NCBI RefSeq assembly: GCF_041088075.1
Contig: NZ_JBGCVY010000058.1
Location: 62,001-126,000 of the forward strand
Origin: Mucilaginibacter_A sp041088075
GTDB lineage: Bacteria > Bacteroidota > Bacteroidia > Sphingobacteriales > Sphingobacteriaceae
Reading direction: 5' to 3'
Length of the DNA stretch: 64,000 bases
In this document: piece by piece, positions 41,910 to 50,666 of the stretch
How the letters are laid out: each line of letters starts with the position of its first letter
Numbering within the stretch: position 1 is the stretch's first letter
Notes under the pieces: model-generated
Told to the model about the DNA's origin: nothing
The model's input: the letters and a program-made list of their open reading frames with translations, nothing else
The model's database searches: none
Made by a program: the position numbers and the translations under genes

Positions 41910-43151
41910 CTATTTATAAAGCAGGTATTTTTTCCGCATCAATTTATATTCGCTTAAACCCGGCTCCCAGCTTTGGCGGATTTCCTGTTCCGTTTTTCCT
42001 GCTGAAATTTGTTCTTTAAAAGCAGAAACGCCGGCCAGAAAATCAATATTGCCAATCTGTTTGCTTTGTTTACGATCAAAAAACTTTGCTTTGTCCGGGT
42101 AAGCGTTAAACAAATCCATTATCCATTTCAGGTTGATTTTTCCGCTTTTACGCAAAGTTTCTGTATTGTAATTACGCAGATCCAAACCGTAACAAACCTG
42201 GTTTTGGTACAAAGGCGTTTCAGATTTTCCGGGAATGCTAACCGGCGTAAACGTAAAATCGTAAGTTCCTTTTAAATACGGGCTTCCCAAAACCGTAAAA
42301 GGCATGTAAGTTCCGCGGCCCTGGCTTACGGTTGTCCCTTCAAACAAACACAACGACGGATACAGTAAAACCGATTGCTGCGTATTCAAATTTGGCGAAG
42401 GGTTGACCGGCAAAGTATAAGCCATATCGTGTTTGTAGTTTTTGACCGGGATCACCCTGATTTTGCATTGCGCATTGTTGGGCAGCCAGCATTGGCCGTT
42501 GATCATTTTTGCAAACTCACCAATCGTCATGCCATGCAAAATCGGGATTGGATATTTGCCCACGCCCGATTTCAGTTTCATATCCAAAACCGGCCCATCA
42601 ACATAAGCGTTTGGGTTTGGCCGATCCAAAATAATTAGTTCTTTGCCAAACTCGGCACAAGCTTCCATCACATCGCCCAAAGTATTGATGTTGGTGTAAA
42701 AACGGCAGCCCACGTCCTGAATGTCAAAAACCATTACATCTACCGAATCCAAATCGCTTTTTGAAGGTTTCCTTTTTGCGCCATAAAGCGAAACAATGTT
42801 GATGCCGGTTTTCGGATCCACCTCATCGCCAACTTTGGCACCGTTGCTGGCATTTCCCCTGAAACCATGTTCCGGGCCAAAAACACGCTTGATTTTGATG
42901 CCACGCTTTAGCAAACTATCCACACTCGAAACGTTTTTACTGCCGATGACCGAAGTTTGATTAACCACCATGCCCACGTTTTTACCTTTCAAAAGCGGCA
43001 AATACAATTGGGTTTGATCAGCGCCGGTTTGGATATTTGCGTTTTGCGCACAACAAAATTGTGCCGATAAAAACAGTATCGCGCAAAATAAAGCAAAGGT
43101 GGTTTTGGATTGAAAAAGGGTTTTCCGTTTAATCATCGTTTGTTGGGCCAT
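41910..43151 (-). CDS. DUF1343/NamZ-type exo-beta-N-acetylmuramidase, exported
   Basis: About 413 residues with a signal peptide (SKTTFALFCAILFLSAQFCC). It belongs to the DUF1343 family, whose Bacillus member NamZ removes MurNAc from peptidoglycan fragments; characteristic segments are MVVNQTSVIG, FGPEHGFRGNA, MVFDIQDVGCRFYTNINTLG and ILDRPNPN. It is likely to act in peptidoglycan recycling in the periplasm. The start is put at 43151; MIKRK at 43136 is also possible. The upstream 43208 start would read through a motif copy (43150-43163, coding DKRSM), and the ATG at 43151 is itself the last part of that motif. Confidence 0.86.
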   Translation of the reverse strand: MAQQTMIKRKTLFQSKTTFALFCAILFLSAQFCCAQNANIQTGADQTQLYLPLLKGKNVGMVVNQTSVIGSKNVSSVDSLLKRGIKIKRVFGPEHGFRGNASNGAKVGDEVDPKTGINIVSLYGAKRKPSKSDLDSVDVMVFDIQDVGCRFYTNINTLGDVMEACAEFGKELIILDRPNPNAYVDGPVLDMKLKSGVGKYPIPILHGMTIGEFAKMINGQCWLPNNAQCKIRVIPVKNYKHDMAYTLPVNPSPNLNTQQSVLLYPSLCLFEGTTVSQGRGTYMPFTVLGSPYLKGTYDFTFTPVSIPGKSETPLYQNQVCYGLDLRNYNTETLRKSGKINLKWIMDLFNAYPDKAKFFDRKQSKQIGNIDFLAGVSAFKEQISAGKTEQEIRQSWEPGLSEYKLMRKKYLLYK

Positions 43152-43239
43152 GCTTCTTTTATCGGATAAAAATTGGTATCGGCAATAATAAAAAACTAAA
43201 ACCGGCAAGTCTGCGTTTTCAGCTTACGTCTGCAAAAAT

Positions 43240-44517
43240 ATGTTTGGTATAAAACTGCATATTTGGCCAGATATAAAAAAATCAAAACCACGCCGTTTGA
43301 ATATAGCCACTTTTATCGCCAGCCGCATTTCGTTCCGCAGCAAACGCACGTTTTCTAAAATGATCGTCCGCATTGCCATTACCGGTATCATGCTGGGTTT
43401 GGGCGTGATGATTTTGAGCCTGGCCATTGTAAAAGGTTTTAAGCAGGAAATCCGGGAAAAAGTAAGGGGTTTTTCGGGCGATATCCAAGTGGTAAAGTAC
43501 GATTTGAATTCTTCCTACGAAAATTCCCCGTTTGTTGCCGACCCTTCTTTTTTGCGTGATGTTGCTCATAACAAAGCTTTCACGCACATCCAGCCTTTCG
43601 CCACCAAACCGGCCATTATCAAAGCAAACGATGCGATTGAAGGCGTGGTTTTAAAAGGTGTGGACGAAACCTACAACTGGAATTTCTTCAACAAAAACAT
43701 GGCTTCCGGCCACGTTTTAAATTTAAAAGATTCGGCAGCGGCAGAAAAACAAATCATGATCTCGCAGTTTACAGCCGACCGGTTGAAGCTGAAAGTGGGC
43801 GATGATTTTTTGATGTATTTTGTGCAGCAGCCGTTGCGCAAACGCAAGTTTAAAATCATCGGTATTTTTAATGTGGGGGTAGAAGAAGTAGACAAAACTT
43901 ACGTCATGGGCGCGCTTTCGCTGATCCGCAGGCTAAACAATTGGAAACCAAACGAAGTTGGCGGTTACGAAATCCAGATCCCGGAGTTTGGCCAGTTGCA
44001 ACAAGCCAGTGAAACGCTGAGCAACATTTTGCCGGTCCAGTTCAAATCTTTTACCGTACAGGAATTTTACCCAACCATTTTTGAGTGGCTCAGTTTGTTG
44101 GATGTAAACACGCAGGTAATTTTGATTTTGATGCTGATTGTGGCCGTCATCAACATGATTTCGGCCTTGCTGATCATGATTTTAGAACGGACGAGCATGA
44201 TCGGAATGCTGAAAGCTTTGGGCGCAAACAACTGGCGCATCCAGCAAATTTTCCTGTTAAATTCTCTGTACCTGATTGCGGCCGGTTTGCTGCTGGGCAA
44301 TATTTTTGGCGTTGGTTTGAGTTATTTTCAACACCAAACCCACCTTTTTAAATTAGACCAAGCTTCTTATTACATGACTTTTGTGCCCATCCAACTCAAC
44401 CTGTCGGATGTTTTGCTGCTCAATATCGGCACGCTGGTGGTTTGTGTACTGGTTTTGCTGATTCCTTCGATGTTGGTTACTTCCATTTCTCCAGTAAAGG
44501 CGATCAGGTTTAAGTGA
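43240..44517 (+). CDS. Lipoprotein-releasing-type ABC permease (LolC/LolE-like)
   Basis: A 425-residue single-FtsX permease. The N-terminal cytoplasmic part IASRISFRSKRTFSKMIVRI leads to TM1 (AITGIMLGLGVMILSLAIV), a periplasmic MacB-like domain follows, and the C-terminal FtsX core has MIVAVINMISALLIMILERT, MIGMLKALGANNW and SPVKAIRF. In E. coli LolC/E move lipoproteins out of the inner membrane. The ATPase partner is not adjacent. The gene is divergent to the NamZ-like gene, separated by about 90 bases with a motif copy. TTG at 43297 is an alternative start. Confidence 0.87.
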   Translation: MFGIKLHIWPDIKKSKPRRLNIATFIASRISFRSKRTFSKMIVRIAITGIMLGLGVMILSLAIVKGFKQEIREKVRGFSGDIQVVKYDLNSSYENSPFVADPSFLRDVAHNKAFTHIQPFATKPAIIKANDAIEGVVLKGVDETYNWNFFNKNMASGHVLNLKDSAAAEKQIMISQFTADRLKLKVGDDFLMYFVQQPLRKRKFKIIGIFNVGVEEVDKTYVMGALSLIRRLNNWKPNEVGGYEIQIPEFGQLQQASETLSNILPVQFKSFTVQEFYPTIFEWLSLLDVNTQVILILMLIVAVINMISALLIMILERTSMIGMLKALGANNWRIQQIFLLNSLYLIAAGLLLGNIFGVGLSYFQHQTHLFKLDQASYYMTFVPIQLNLSDVLLLNIGTLVVCVLVLLIPSMLVTSISPVKAIRFK

Positions 44518-44527
44518 AGTTTTGGCT

Positions 44528-44899
44528 TTATTTTTCGTCTTTGCCTTCCGGTTTTTTGGTTTGAAATTCCTGTCCTGACTCGTTTAAATTTATGGCGAAG
44601 TTACTGTACAATACTTCAAACTGCTTCTCGATGTTTTTATGGAAACTTGCGGGCAGCTTGGCCCAATCCCACAATTCCACCAAAATCGGAATGTTGCTGT
44701 TTGTTATTTTTTCGCGCAATTTCAGATAAACAGCAATCGGGAGCGGTTTCAAGTCTGGGCTTCGCGCTACCAAATCCAAATCGCTTCCATCGTGTGCGGT
44801 GCCGGTTACGCGGCTGCCGTAAGCCCAAACCTCCATTGGTGTTTTTACCGATGAAAAAATTTGGATTAAGGATTGCCGGTCTTTATCTCTTAATAACAT
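44528..44899 (-). CDS. MNT-type nucleotidyltransferase domain protein
   Basis: A 123-residue protein with the minimal nucleotidyltransferase signature WAYGSRVTGTAHDGSDLDL (GSR-x-GSDLD), followed by a short C-terminal part. The same family forms the MNT partner of HEPN toxins and neutralises them by adenylylation. No HEPN gene is found next to it, so it may be a solitary or orphaned partner. It converges with the LolC/E-like gene and lacks a clear promoter. Confidence 0.8.
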   Translation of the reverse strand: MLLRDKDRQSLIQIFSSVKTPMEVWAYGSRVTGTAHDGSDLDLVARSPDLKPLPIAVYLKLREKITNSNIPILVELWDWAKLPASFHKNIEKQFEVLYSNFAINLNESGQEFQTKKPEGKDEK

Positions 44900-45267
44900 G
44901 TTATAGTTGTGCTGATGTAAATGCTTTTGAAATATTCCAATTAAGTGGTATCAATATCCATCAGCCAATATCTTTTTCAAAAAATTTTTGTTTTTATGTT
45001 GAAAATTTGCAGGACGTTAAAATTGCCGCACCGTAAAAATCAAATGAAAACAAAAGCAAGTTTAAAAATTTATCTGCTAAAAGAAGCATCAACTTGATTA
45101 ATCTCAATGGCTGGGGAAAAGCGCATGCTTCTTTTATCGGCAAAAAATTGGTAAGCATCAGCAAAGTGTAAACCTAAAATGCTTCTGTCAGTCAGCAGCA
45201 ACAAATCCAGTCCTGATAACTGCTTTTCATTATAACTTGATAGCTTAGGCTTTTATTACAGATAATT
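44900..45267. other. Intergenic region with motif copies in outward orientation
   Basis: It contains GCTAAAAGAAGCAT (45076-45089) and ATGCTTCTTTTATC (45125-45138), arranged opposite to the other pairs, plus a partial copy (ATGCTTCTGTCAG at 45179). No promoter or gene is convincing. The open frame on the plus strand starting at 44851 is discussed under rejected items. Confidence 0.5.
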
Positions 45268-46386
45268 ATGGAAACGACAACAAATTATTCCCGGTTAGAT
45301 ACACTTTTTCGTCCGTTCCGGTTAAAATCATTAAACCTGAAAAACCGGATTGTGATGGCACCCATGACACGTTCTTTTTCGCCAAACGGTATTCCCGGCG
45401 ACAATGTGGCCGACTATTATCGCCGCAGGGCAGAAGGTGAAGCCGGATTGATTCTTTCGGAAGGAACAGTGATCGGCCGGCCTGCTTCTTCCAACGATCC
45501 TAATATCCCTCATTTTTACGGTGAAGAATCTTTGGCCGGATGGAAAAAAGTGATCAACGAAGTACATGCCGCAGGCGGTGCAATGGCACCACAAATTTGG
45601 CATATGGGCATTATGGCACCGCAGGGAAGCTGGCTGCCGTCAACGCCTTTTGAAGGCCCATCAGGTTTTGTGGCCGAAGGCGTGCAAGGCGGTGTAGCCA
45701 TGGGCGAAAATGCTCTAACTGATACTATTGCTGCTTTCGCCAGTGCCGCTGCGGATGCCAAGCGTTTAGGTTTTGATGCGGTAGAGTTACACGGTGCGCA
45801 CGGATATTTGATCGACCAGTTTTTTTGGGGTGCTTTTAACCAGCGTACCGATGCTTTTGGCGGAAAAACCATTGCCGAACGCAGCCATTTTGCGGTAGAA
45901 GTGATCAAAGCAGTCCGTGCTGCTGTTGGCGAAGATTTTGCGATCATCATCCGTTTATCGCAATGGAAACAACAAAATTTAAGCGTAAAATTAGCAAACA
46001 CACCAGATGAAATGGCTGCCTGGTTAAACCCGATGGCCGAAGTTGGTGTGGATATTTTCCATTGCTCGCAACGCCGTTTTTGGGAGCCGGAGTTTGAAGG
46101 TTCTGACTTGAACTTTGCCGGCTGGGCAAAAAAACTGACCGGAAAAGCAACCATTTCAGTTGGTTCTGTTGGTTTATCGGGAGAATTTATGGCAGCTTTC
46201 GCCGGAGAAGCTTCTCAGCCAAAATCATTAGAAGAATTGGTAAACCGGATGGAAAAAGGCGAATTTGATCTAATCGCCGTTGGCCGCGCTTTACTGGCCG
46301 ACCCGGAATGGATCAAAAAAGTAACGCAAGGCCGCACCAACGAATTAAAAGGCTTTACAAAAGAAGCATTGGGCACGTTGGTTTAA
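45268..46386 (+). CDS. NADH:flavin oxidoreductase, old yellow enzyme family
   Basis: A 372-residue FMN-dependent TIM-barrel ene-reductase. It has PFRLKSLNLKNRIVMAPMTR, the barrel segment FDAVELHGAHGYLIDQFFWG with the substrate-binding H-x-x-H (HGAH), NQRTDAFGG, and the FMN phosphate site VGRALLADPEW near the end. Such enzymes reduce alpha,beta-unsaturated carbonyls or nitroesters with NADPH. The ATG at 45268 fits. A hairpin terminator follows. Confidence 0.92.
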   Translation: METTTNYSRLDTLFRPFRLKSLNLKNRIVMAPMTRSFSPNGIPGDNVADYYRRRAEGEAGLILSEGTVIGRPASSNDPNIPHFYGEESLAGWKKVINEVHAAGGAMAPQIWHMGIMAPQGSWLPSTPFEGPSGFVAEGVQGGVAMGENALTDTIAAFASAAADAKRLGFDAVELHGAHGYLIDQFFWGAFNQRTDAFGGKTIAERSHFAVEVIKAVRAAVGEDFAIIIRLSQWKQQNLSVKLANTPDEMAAWLNPMAEVGVDIFHCSQRRFWEPEFEGSDLNFAGWAKKLTGKATISVGSVGLSGEFMAAFAGEASQPKSLEELVNRMEKGEFDLIAVGRALLADPEWIKKVTQGRTNELKGFTKEALGTLV

Positions 46387-46425
46387 TTTACAAAATACTT
46401 CTTTTACCACCTCTTTTTATACAAG

Positions 46426-46448
46426 GCCGGAAACATTTCCGGCTTTTT
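46426..46448 (+). terminator. Terminator after the old yellow enzyme gene
   Basis: GCCGGAAA and TTTCCGGC pair around a short CA loop and are followed by TTTTT. A motif copy (46395-46408) lies between the stop codon and this hairpin. Confidence 0.8.
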
Positions 46449-46553
46449 CTTTCTTCAAAAATATCCAAACCAGATTAAAAAAGAAATAAATTTTATTACT
46501 GGTTAAACTGGTTGGGTTTTTGCAAAGCTAAACGCAAAACTAAAACAACTAAA

Positions 46554-47417
46554 ATGGAACAAAAACCAACCCAGCTTCCCGGCGATGAAAAGCAGGAATC
46601 CCAGCCCGGAATTGAAGAACAAATGAACCCAAAGCCCGAATACATCAGCGAAAGCTACCAGGGTTCGGGCAAATTAGAAGGCAAAAAAGCTTTAATTACC
46701 GGCGGCGATAGCGGCATTGGTCGTGCTGTTGCCGTACATTTTGCCCGCGAAGGTGCCGATGTAGCCATTGTTTATTTGGGCGAAGACGAGGATGCGGAAA
46801 AAACAAAAGTTTTGATTGAAGCGGAAGGCGGCAAAGCATTGTTGATAAAAGGCGACGTGAGCGACCCGGAAACCAGCGTAAAAGCTGTGCAGCAAACGGT
46901 GGAAGCTTTTGGCGGATTGAACATTTTGGTGAACAACGCCGCGCAGCAATTTCCGCAGAAAGACATTGAAGGCATCAGCAATGAGCAGTTGGAAAAAACT
47001 TTTAAAACCAACATTTTCGCGCATTTTTACTTTGCAAAAGAAGCATTGAAACATTTTGAGGAAGGCGATTGCATCATCAACACCACTTCGGTTACGGCTT
47101 ACCGCTCGTCGCCCAATTTGTTGGATTATTCGTCTTCCAAAGGAGCCATCACGGCTTTCACACGTTCGTTGGGAACCAATTTGGCCGAGAAAAAGATCCG
47201 TGTAAACGGCGTTGCGCCCGGCCCGATCTGGACACCGCTGATCGTTTCTACTTTCGACAAAGAAAAAATCGAAAAATTTGGAAAAGAAACACCAATGGGC
47301 CGCCCTGGCCAGCCATCAGAAGTTGCGCCGGCTTATGTTTTCCTGGCTTCGCATGATGCTTCTTATATCACCGGCCAGATTATCCACGTAAATGGCGGCG
47401 AAGTGGTGAATGCGTAA
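46554..47417 (+). CDS. Short-chain dehydrogenase/reductase (YdaD/YhdF-like)
   Basis: A 287-residue SDR with the long, Gln/Pro-rich N-terminal extension (QLPGDEKQESQPGIEEQMNP) typical of the stress-induced glucose/ribitol-dehydrogenase-like group. The NAD(P) motif is TGGDSGIGRAVA, then NNAAQQ, the catalytic serine in INTTSVTAYRSS and YxxxK in YSSSKG. The ATG at 46554 is chosen because upstream sequence lies in a terminator-promoter gap. Substrate unknown. Confidence 0.9.
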   Translation: MEQKPTQLPGDEKQESQPGIEEQMNPKPEYISESYQGSGKLEGKKALITGGDSGIGRAVAVHFAREGADVAIVYLGEDEDAEKTKVLIEAEGGKALLIKGDVSDPETSVKAVQQTVEAFGGLNILVNNAAQQFPQKDIEGISNEQLEKTFKTNIFAHFYFAKEALKHFEEGDCIINTTSVTAYRSSPNLLDYSSSKGAITAFTRSLGTNLAEKKIRVNGVAPGPIWTPLIVSTFDKEKIEKFGKETPMGRPGQPSEVAPAYVFLASHDASYITGQIIHVNGGEVVNA

Positions 47418-47443
47418 TTCAATTTAAGAATGATAATTTTATA

Positions 47444-47468
47444 GGCCGGATCATTTCCGGCCTTTTTT
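47444..47468 (+). terminator. Terminator after the SDR gene
   Basis: GGCCGGA and TCCGGCC pair around TCATT and are followed by TTTTTT. The next gene starts only 11 bases later, at a motif copy. Confidence 0.8.
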
Positions 47469-47478
47469 ATTCAAACCG

Positions 47479-48204
47479 ATGCTTCTTTTACCCGATAAAA
47501 ATCCAGATCAAAACCAGGAAGCCATTGTTTTGCTGGAAAAAGAAATTGCTTTGCTGGAAGCCGAACTGCGCGGGTTGGAATCCAACTTAAACGTTTTTCA
47601 AACTAAAATCCGTTCGGTTTTATCAATCCAAATTAGCCGTATCCGCGCTTTGACCGATCTTTACAAATCTCAAAAAAAGGCAAAAAAACTGAAACGGCTG
47701 GAACAAAAAAAGCGCGGCAAAAATTACAAAGAGCCGCTTGATTTGAAAATAAACCATGCTTCTTTTACCGCACCAGATTTGGTTTCTGCGGATGACAAGC
47801 AGGAACTGAAACGTTTATTTAAAGAAGCGGTGGTGCAAATCCATCCCGACAAATTAATTAATGCCGATGTAGATTTAAACAAATGCGCTACTGATGTTAC
47901 CGCCAAACTCAATGAAGTGTACCAAAGCGGCGACCTGGAAGAGTTGAGCCGTTTGCACGAGTTTATTATCAGCGGAAATGCGTTGACTTATGTTCCTGAG
48001 CAGCCTCAAACTATCAAAAATTCATTTGTAATGATCCAGTTTTTGCAGGATAAAAAACGCCAATTGTTACAGTTGATTACGGAAATTAAATCATCAGAAC
48101 TTTATCAATTGTGGACAAACGGAAGAGATATTGAAACCATTATTGCCGAACTGAGATTGGCTTTTGAACGTCGGATCATTGTAATGGAAAAGCGGACCAG
48201 ATAA
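47479..48204 (+). CDS. Coiled-coil protein with a J-domain-like HPDK segment
   Basis: A 241-residue cytoplasmic protein. The first half is a charged coiled coil (LEKEIALLEAELRGLESNLN to KKAKKLKRLEQKKRG). The middle has KRLFKEAVVQIHPDKLINAD, with the HPDK signature of J-domains at about residues 122-125, and the following helix KLNEVYQSGDLEELSRLHEF. This suggests a DnaJ-like protein able to stimulate DnaK, although helix I is atypical. Its ATG is the ATG of a dispersed motif copy (47479-47492), giving MLLLP as first residues, so the N-terminus may really start further in. Another in-frame copy (47756-47769) encodes ASFT. Confidence 0.65.
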   Translation: MLLLPDKNPDQNQEAIVLLEKEIALLEAELRGLESNLNVFQTKIRSVLSIQISRIRALTDLYKSQKKAKKLKRLEQKKRGKNYKEPLDLKINHASFTAPDLVSADDKQELKRLFKEAVVQIHPDKLINADVDLNKCATDVTAKLNEVYQSGDLEELSRLHEFIISGNALTYVPEQPQTIKNSFVMIQFLQDKKRQLLQLITEIKSSELYQLWTNGRDIETIIAELRLAFERRIIVMEKRTR

Positions 48205-48257
48205 CGCCAACACAAATTATAAACGCAACTGTTAAACCGGAAAGTTTTAAATAATCC

Positions 48258-49022
48258 ATGGATATTATACCTCATTCTGATCCGCAGAACGCTGCCATAA
48301 CTGAAAAAGAGACTTTAGTTTTTTTGCATTATTTTGGTGGTTCGGCGCAAAGCTGGACTTGGACGATAGCACTTTTACAGCAGGAATACAATTGTATCGC
48401 CTTAAATTTGCCTGGTTTTGGCGGAGAACCTGCGCTGCCCGAACCTTCTATTGCAAGCTTTACTTCTTTTATCCAGCAAAAATTGGATGAGCTGAATGTT
48501 GAATCGTACGTGCTGATCGGGCATTCGATGAGCGGAAAAATTGCTGTTGATGTGGCTACCAACGATCCTAATTTTTCGGTCAGGCATTTGATCTTGGTGG
48601 CGCCTTCCCCACCAACTGTTGAACATATTGGCGATGAAGAATTGCAAAGGATGCTGATCCATCCAAACCAAAAAGAAGCCGAAATTACTTTAAAAGGCAT
48701 AACCCTAAAACCTTTGACGGATGAACAGCGGGAATTGGTGATACAAAACAATTTGGAAACCGACCCGAAAACTTGGGACTGGTGGCTGCTGGAAGGCGTA
48801 CACCATTCTATTGCAGAAGATGCGGCAAATTTGTTTTTGCCGATCACGGTTTTGGCTTCCGAAGATGACCCGGCCATCAGTTTTGAAAGTATTTTGAAGG
48901 AAACCATGCCGCATTTGCCCGATGCAAAACTGATCACGACAAAAGGTGTTGGCCATTTAAGCCCGATGGAAGCACCGGAATGGCTGGCCTCGGAAATCAA
49001 AACAACACTAGCCAAAGATTAG
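48258..49022 (+). CDS. Alpha/beta hydrolase
   Basis: A 254-residue alpha/beta hydrolase. It has the oxyanion stretch LHYFGGSAQSWTW, the nucleophile elbow GHSMSG (Ser about 93), the acid in VLASEDDPAI and the catalytic histidine in GVGHLSPMEAPEW, all in the expected order. It has no signal peptide. The substrate is unknown; small esters are typical for this family. A near-copy of the motif is in frame at 48460-48473. Confidence 0.88.
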   Translation: MDIIPHSDPQNAAITEKETLVFLHYFGGSAQSWTWTIALLQQEYNCIALNLPGFGGEPALPEPSIASFTSFIQQKLDELNVESYVLIGHSMSGKIAVDVATNDPNFSVRHLILVAPSPPTVEHIGDEELQRMLIHPNQKEAEITLKGITLKPLTDEQRELVIQNNLETDPKTWDWWLLEGVHHSIAEDAANLFLPITVLASEDDPAISFESILKETMPHLPDAKLITTKGVGHLSPMEAPEWLASEIKTTLAKD

Positions 49023-49109
49023 TGCATACTGTTTTTACCGGCAAAAAAATGGTGCTTGATATCAGCTATGAGCCATTAACCATTAACCATCAACTATTAA
49101 CTAATACAA

Positions 49110-49901
49110 TTGAAACGCTACCGTTTTTTTGAGTTTGAAGATTACCATTGGTTCCCGGATGTATTGCGCACTGGTATGTTGGACTATTTGCGTTTTTTGA
49201 TACGGTTGCTGCGCGTTTATAATTCCATCACACCCGTTTTATTGGAAGTTTTGGAGAAAACCGGAGAAACGCAAATTGTAGATTTGGGTTCGGGCGGCGG
49301 CGGGCCGGTGTTACAAGTCAGGCAAAATTTAAACTTGCAAAACAAGCAGGTTGCTTTTATTTTGACAGATAAATTCCCAAATTTGGATGCCTGGCGTTAC
49401 TTGCGAGAAAACACAAACCAGCAGATTGATTTTTATCCAACATCGGTTGATGCGGAAAATGTGCCCGAAACTTTGCACGGAATCCGTACTTTGTTTTCAA
49501 CGGCGCACCATTTTCGGCCAGCACAAATCAAAGCAATTTTACAAGCTTCAGTCAATCAAAAGCAAGCCATTTGTTTGTTTGATGGCGGCGATAAAAACTG
49601 GTTTTTCCTGTTGGGCTCGCTGATTGTGCACCCGGTAGTTTTCTTTTTTTGCACACCATTTTTGCGCCCTTTTAAAATTTCCAGGTTGGTTTTTACTTAT
49701 CTCATCCCGCTTATTCCGCTTTCTACTATTTGGGATGGCTGTGTTTCACTTTTGCGTTTGTACCAACCGCAGGAGTTTTTACAATTGGCACAATCTATCC
49801 CCACAAAAACCTATACTTGGAAAGCGGGTAAGACCAAAAACAACTTGGGCGTGCATGTTGCTTATTTAATTGGATATCCAAACTTGGATACTGAAATTTA
49901 G
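49110..49901 (+). CDS. SAM-dependent methyltransferase-like protein
   Basis: A 263-residue protein with a Rossmann-like SAM motif VDLGSGGGGPVLQVRQ (about residues 52-67), ILTDKFPNL as the second acidic strand and a C-terminal hydrophobic region (FFLLGSLIVHPVVFFFCTPF) that could bind or cross the membrane. The start is a TTG at 49110, since no ATG lies near the first conserved residues. A small-molecule or lipid methyltransferase is possible but unproven. Confidence 0.65.
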   Translation: MKRYRFFEFEDYHWFPDVLRTGMLDYLRFLIRLLRVYNSITPVLLEVLEKTGETQIVDLGSGGGGPVLQVRQNLNLQNKQVAFILTDKFPNLDAWRYLRENTNQQIDFYPTSVDAENVPETLHGIRTLFSTAHHFRPAQIKAILQASVNQKQAICLFDGGDKNWFFLLGSLIVHPVVFFFCTPFLRPFKISRLVFTYLIPLIPLSTIWDGCVSLLRLYQPQEFLQLAQSIPTKTYTWKAGKTKNNLGVHVAYLIGYPNLDTEI

Positions 49902-50018
49902 GTGGTAAAAGAAGTATTGGTTTCGAACCCAAAAAATATTTCAATAAATCCAATTGTATTTTAAAATTTCAATCTTTAAATTATAACTTGTACAATTGCA
50001 AAAAATACAAATTACAAC

Positions 50019-50621
50019 ATGCCTCAACCTTTTGATTTTTCTGCAGATTATATCTTAGAAGATGATTTCGTGCAGCTTCGCCCGTTAACAGAAAACGATT
50101 ATGAAAGCTTGCTGCCTTTTGCTTTGAACGAACCCGAAACTTGGAAGTATTCGATGGTTCCGGTAGCGGGCGCGCAAGGGTTAAAAACTTATATTGAAGC
50201 TGCTTTGGCCGCGCGGGAAGCAAAAAAAGAATATCCTTTTATTGTGTTTGACAAGCGGCGGCAAAAGTATGCGGGCAGCACGCGCTTTTACGATATTAAC
50301 TTGCCTTACAATTCTTTACAATTGGGTTTTACCTGGTATGGAAGCCAGTTTCAAGGAACCGGATTAAACAAACATTGCAAGTTTTTACTGTTGCGATTTG
50401 CTTTTGAACAGATGGGGATGGAGCGCGTAGAATTCCGTGCCGACAATAACAATAAACGGAGCATTGCCGCTATGCAAAGTATCGGCTGTACCATCGAAGG
50501 CGTGTTGCGCAGCCATTTGCCCTTGCCCGATGGAACACGCAGGAACACCATTGTTTTAAGTATTTTAAAAGAGGAATGGTTTGGCACGGTAAAAGAAGCA
50601 TTGCAAAGCAAGCTACAATAA
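50019..50621 (+). CDS. GNAT-family N-acetyltransferase (RimJ/RimL-like)
   Basis: A 200-residue acetyltransferase. The N-terminal VQLRPLTENDYESLLPFA and the acetyl-CoA segment YGSQFQGTGLNKHCKFLLLR, followed by ERVEFRADNNNKRSIAAMQS, match the RimJ/RimL branch. Those modify N-terminal residues of ribosomal proteins or act on small amines. It has the in-frame motif copy 50588-50601 (VKEAL) close to its C-terminus. It converges with the remnant toxin gene. Confidence 0.85.
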   Translation: MPQPFDFSADYILEDDFVQLRPLTENDYESLLPFALNEPETWKYSMVPVAGAQGLKTYIEAALAAREAKKEYPFIVFDKRRQKYAGSTRFYDINLPYNSLQLGFTWYGSQFQGTGLNKHCKFLLLRFAFEQMGMERVEFRADNNNKRSIAAMQSIGCTIEGVLRSHLPLPDGTRRNTIVLSILKEEWFGTVKEALQSKLQ

Positions 50622-50624
50622 TGG

Positions 50625-50666
50625 CTATTTGAAAGGGTTGATGATGGTAATTTTATCTTCGATCAT
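50625..50666 (-). pseudogene. Internally deleted vapC toxin remnant
   Basis: Directly overlapping the antitoxin's last codons, on the same strand, lies a 13-codon frame MIEDKITIINPFK and a stop. The ATG position matches a VapC start in this family, and ITIINPF corresponds to the C-terminal TIINLF of the VapC at 11743. All catalytic positions are missing, so the PIN domain seems to have been deleted in frame between its first and last few codons. Confidence 0.6.

Noticed and set aside
44851..45036. Plus-strand 61-codon frame with a lipoprotein-like start (MKKFGLRIAGLYLLITCYSC)
   Set aside because: It overlaps the N-terminal codons of the well-supported nucleotidyltransferase gene on the other strand, has no visible promoter or conserved body, and the lipobox may be chance.
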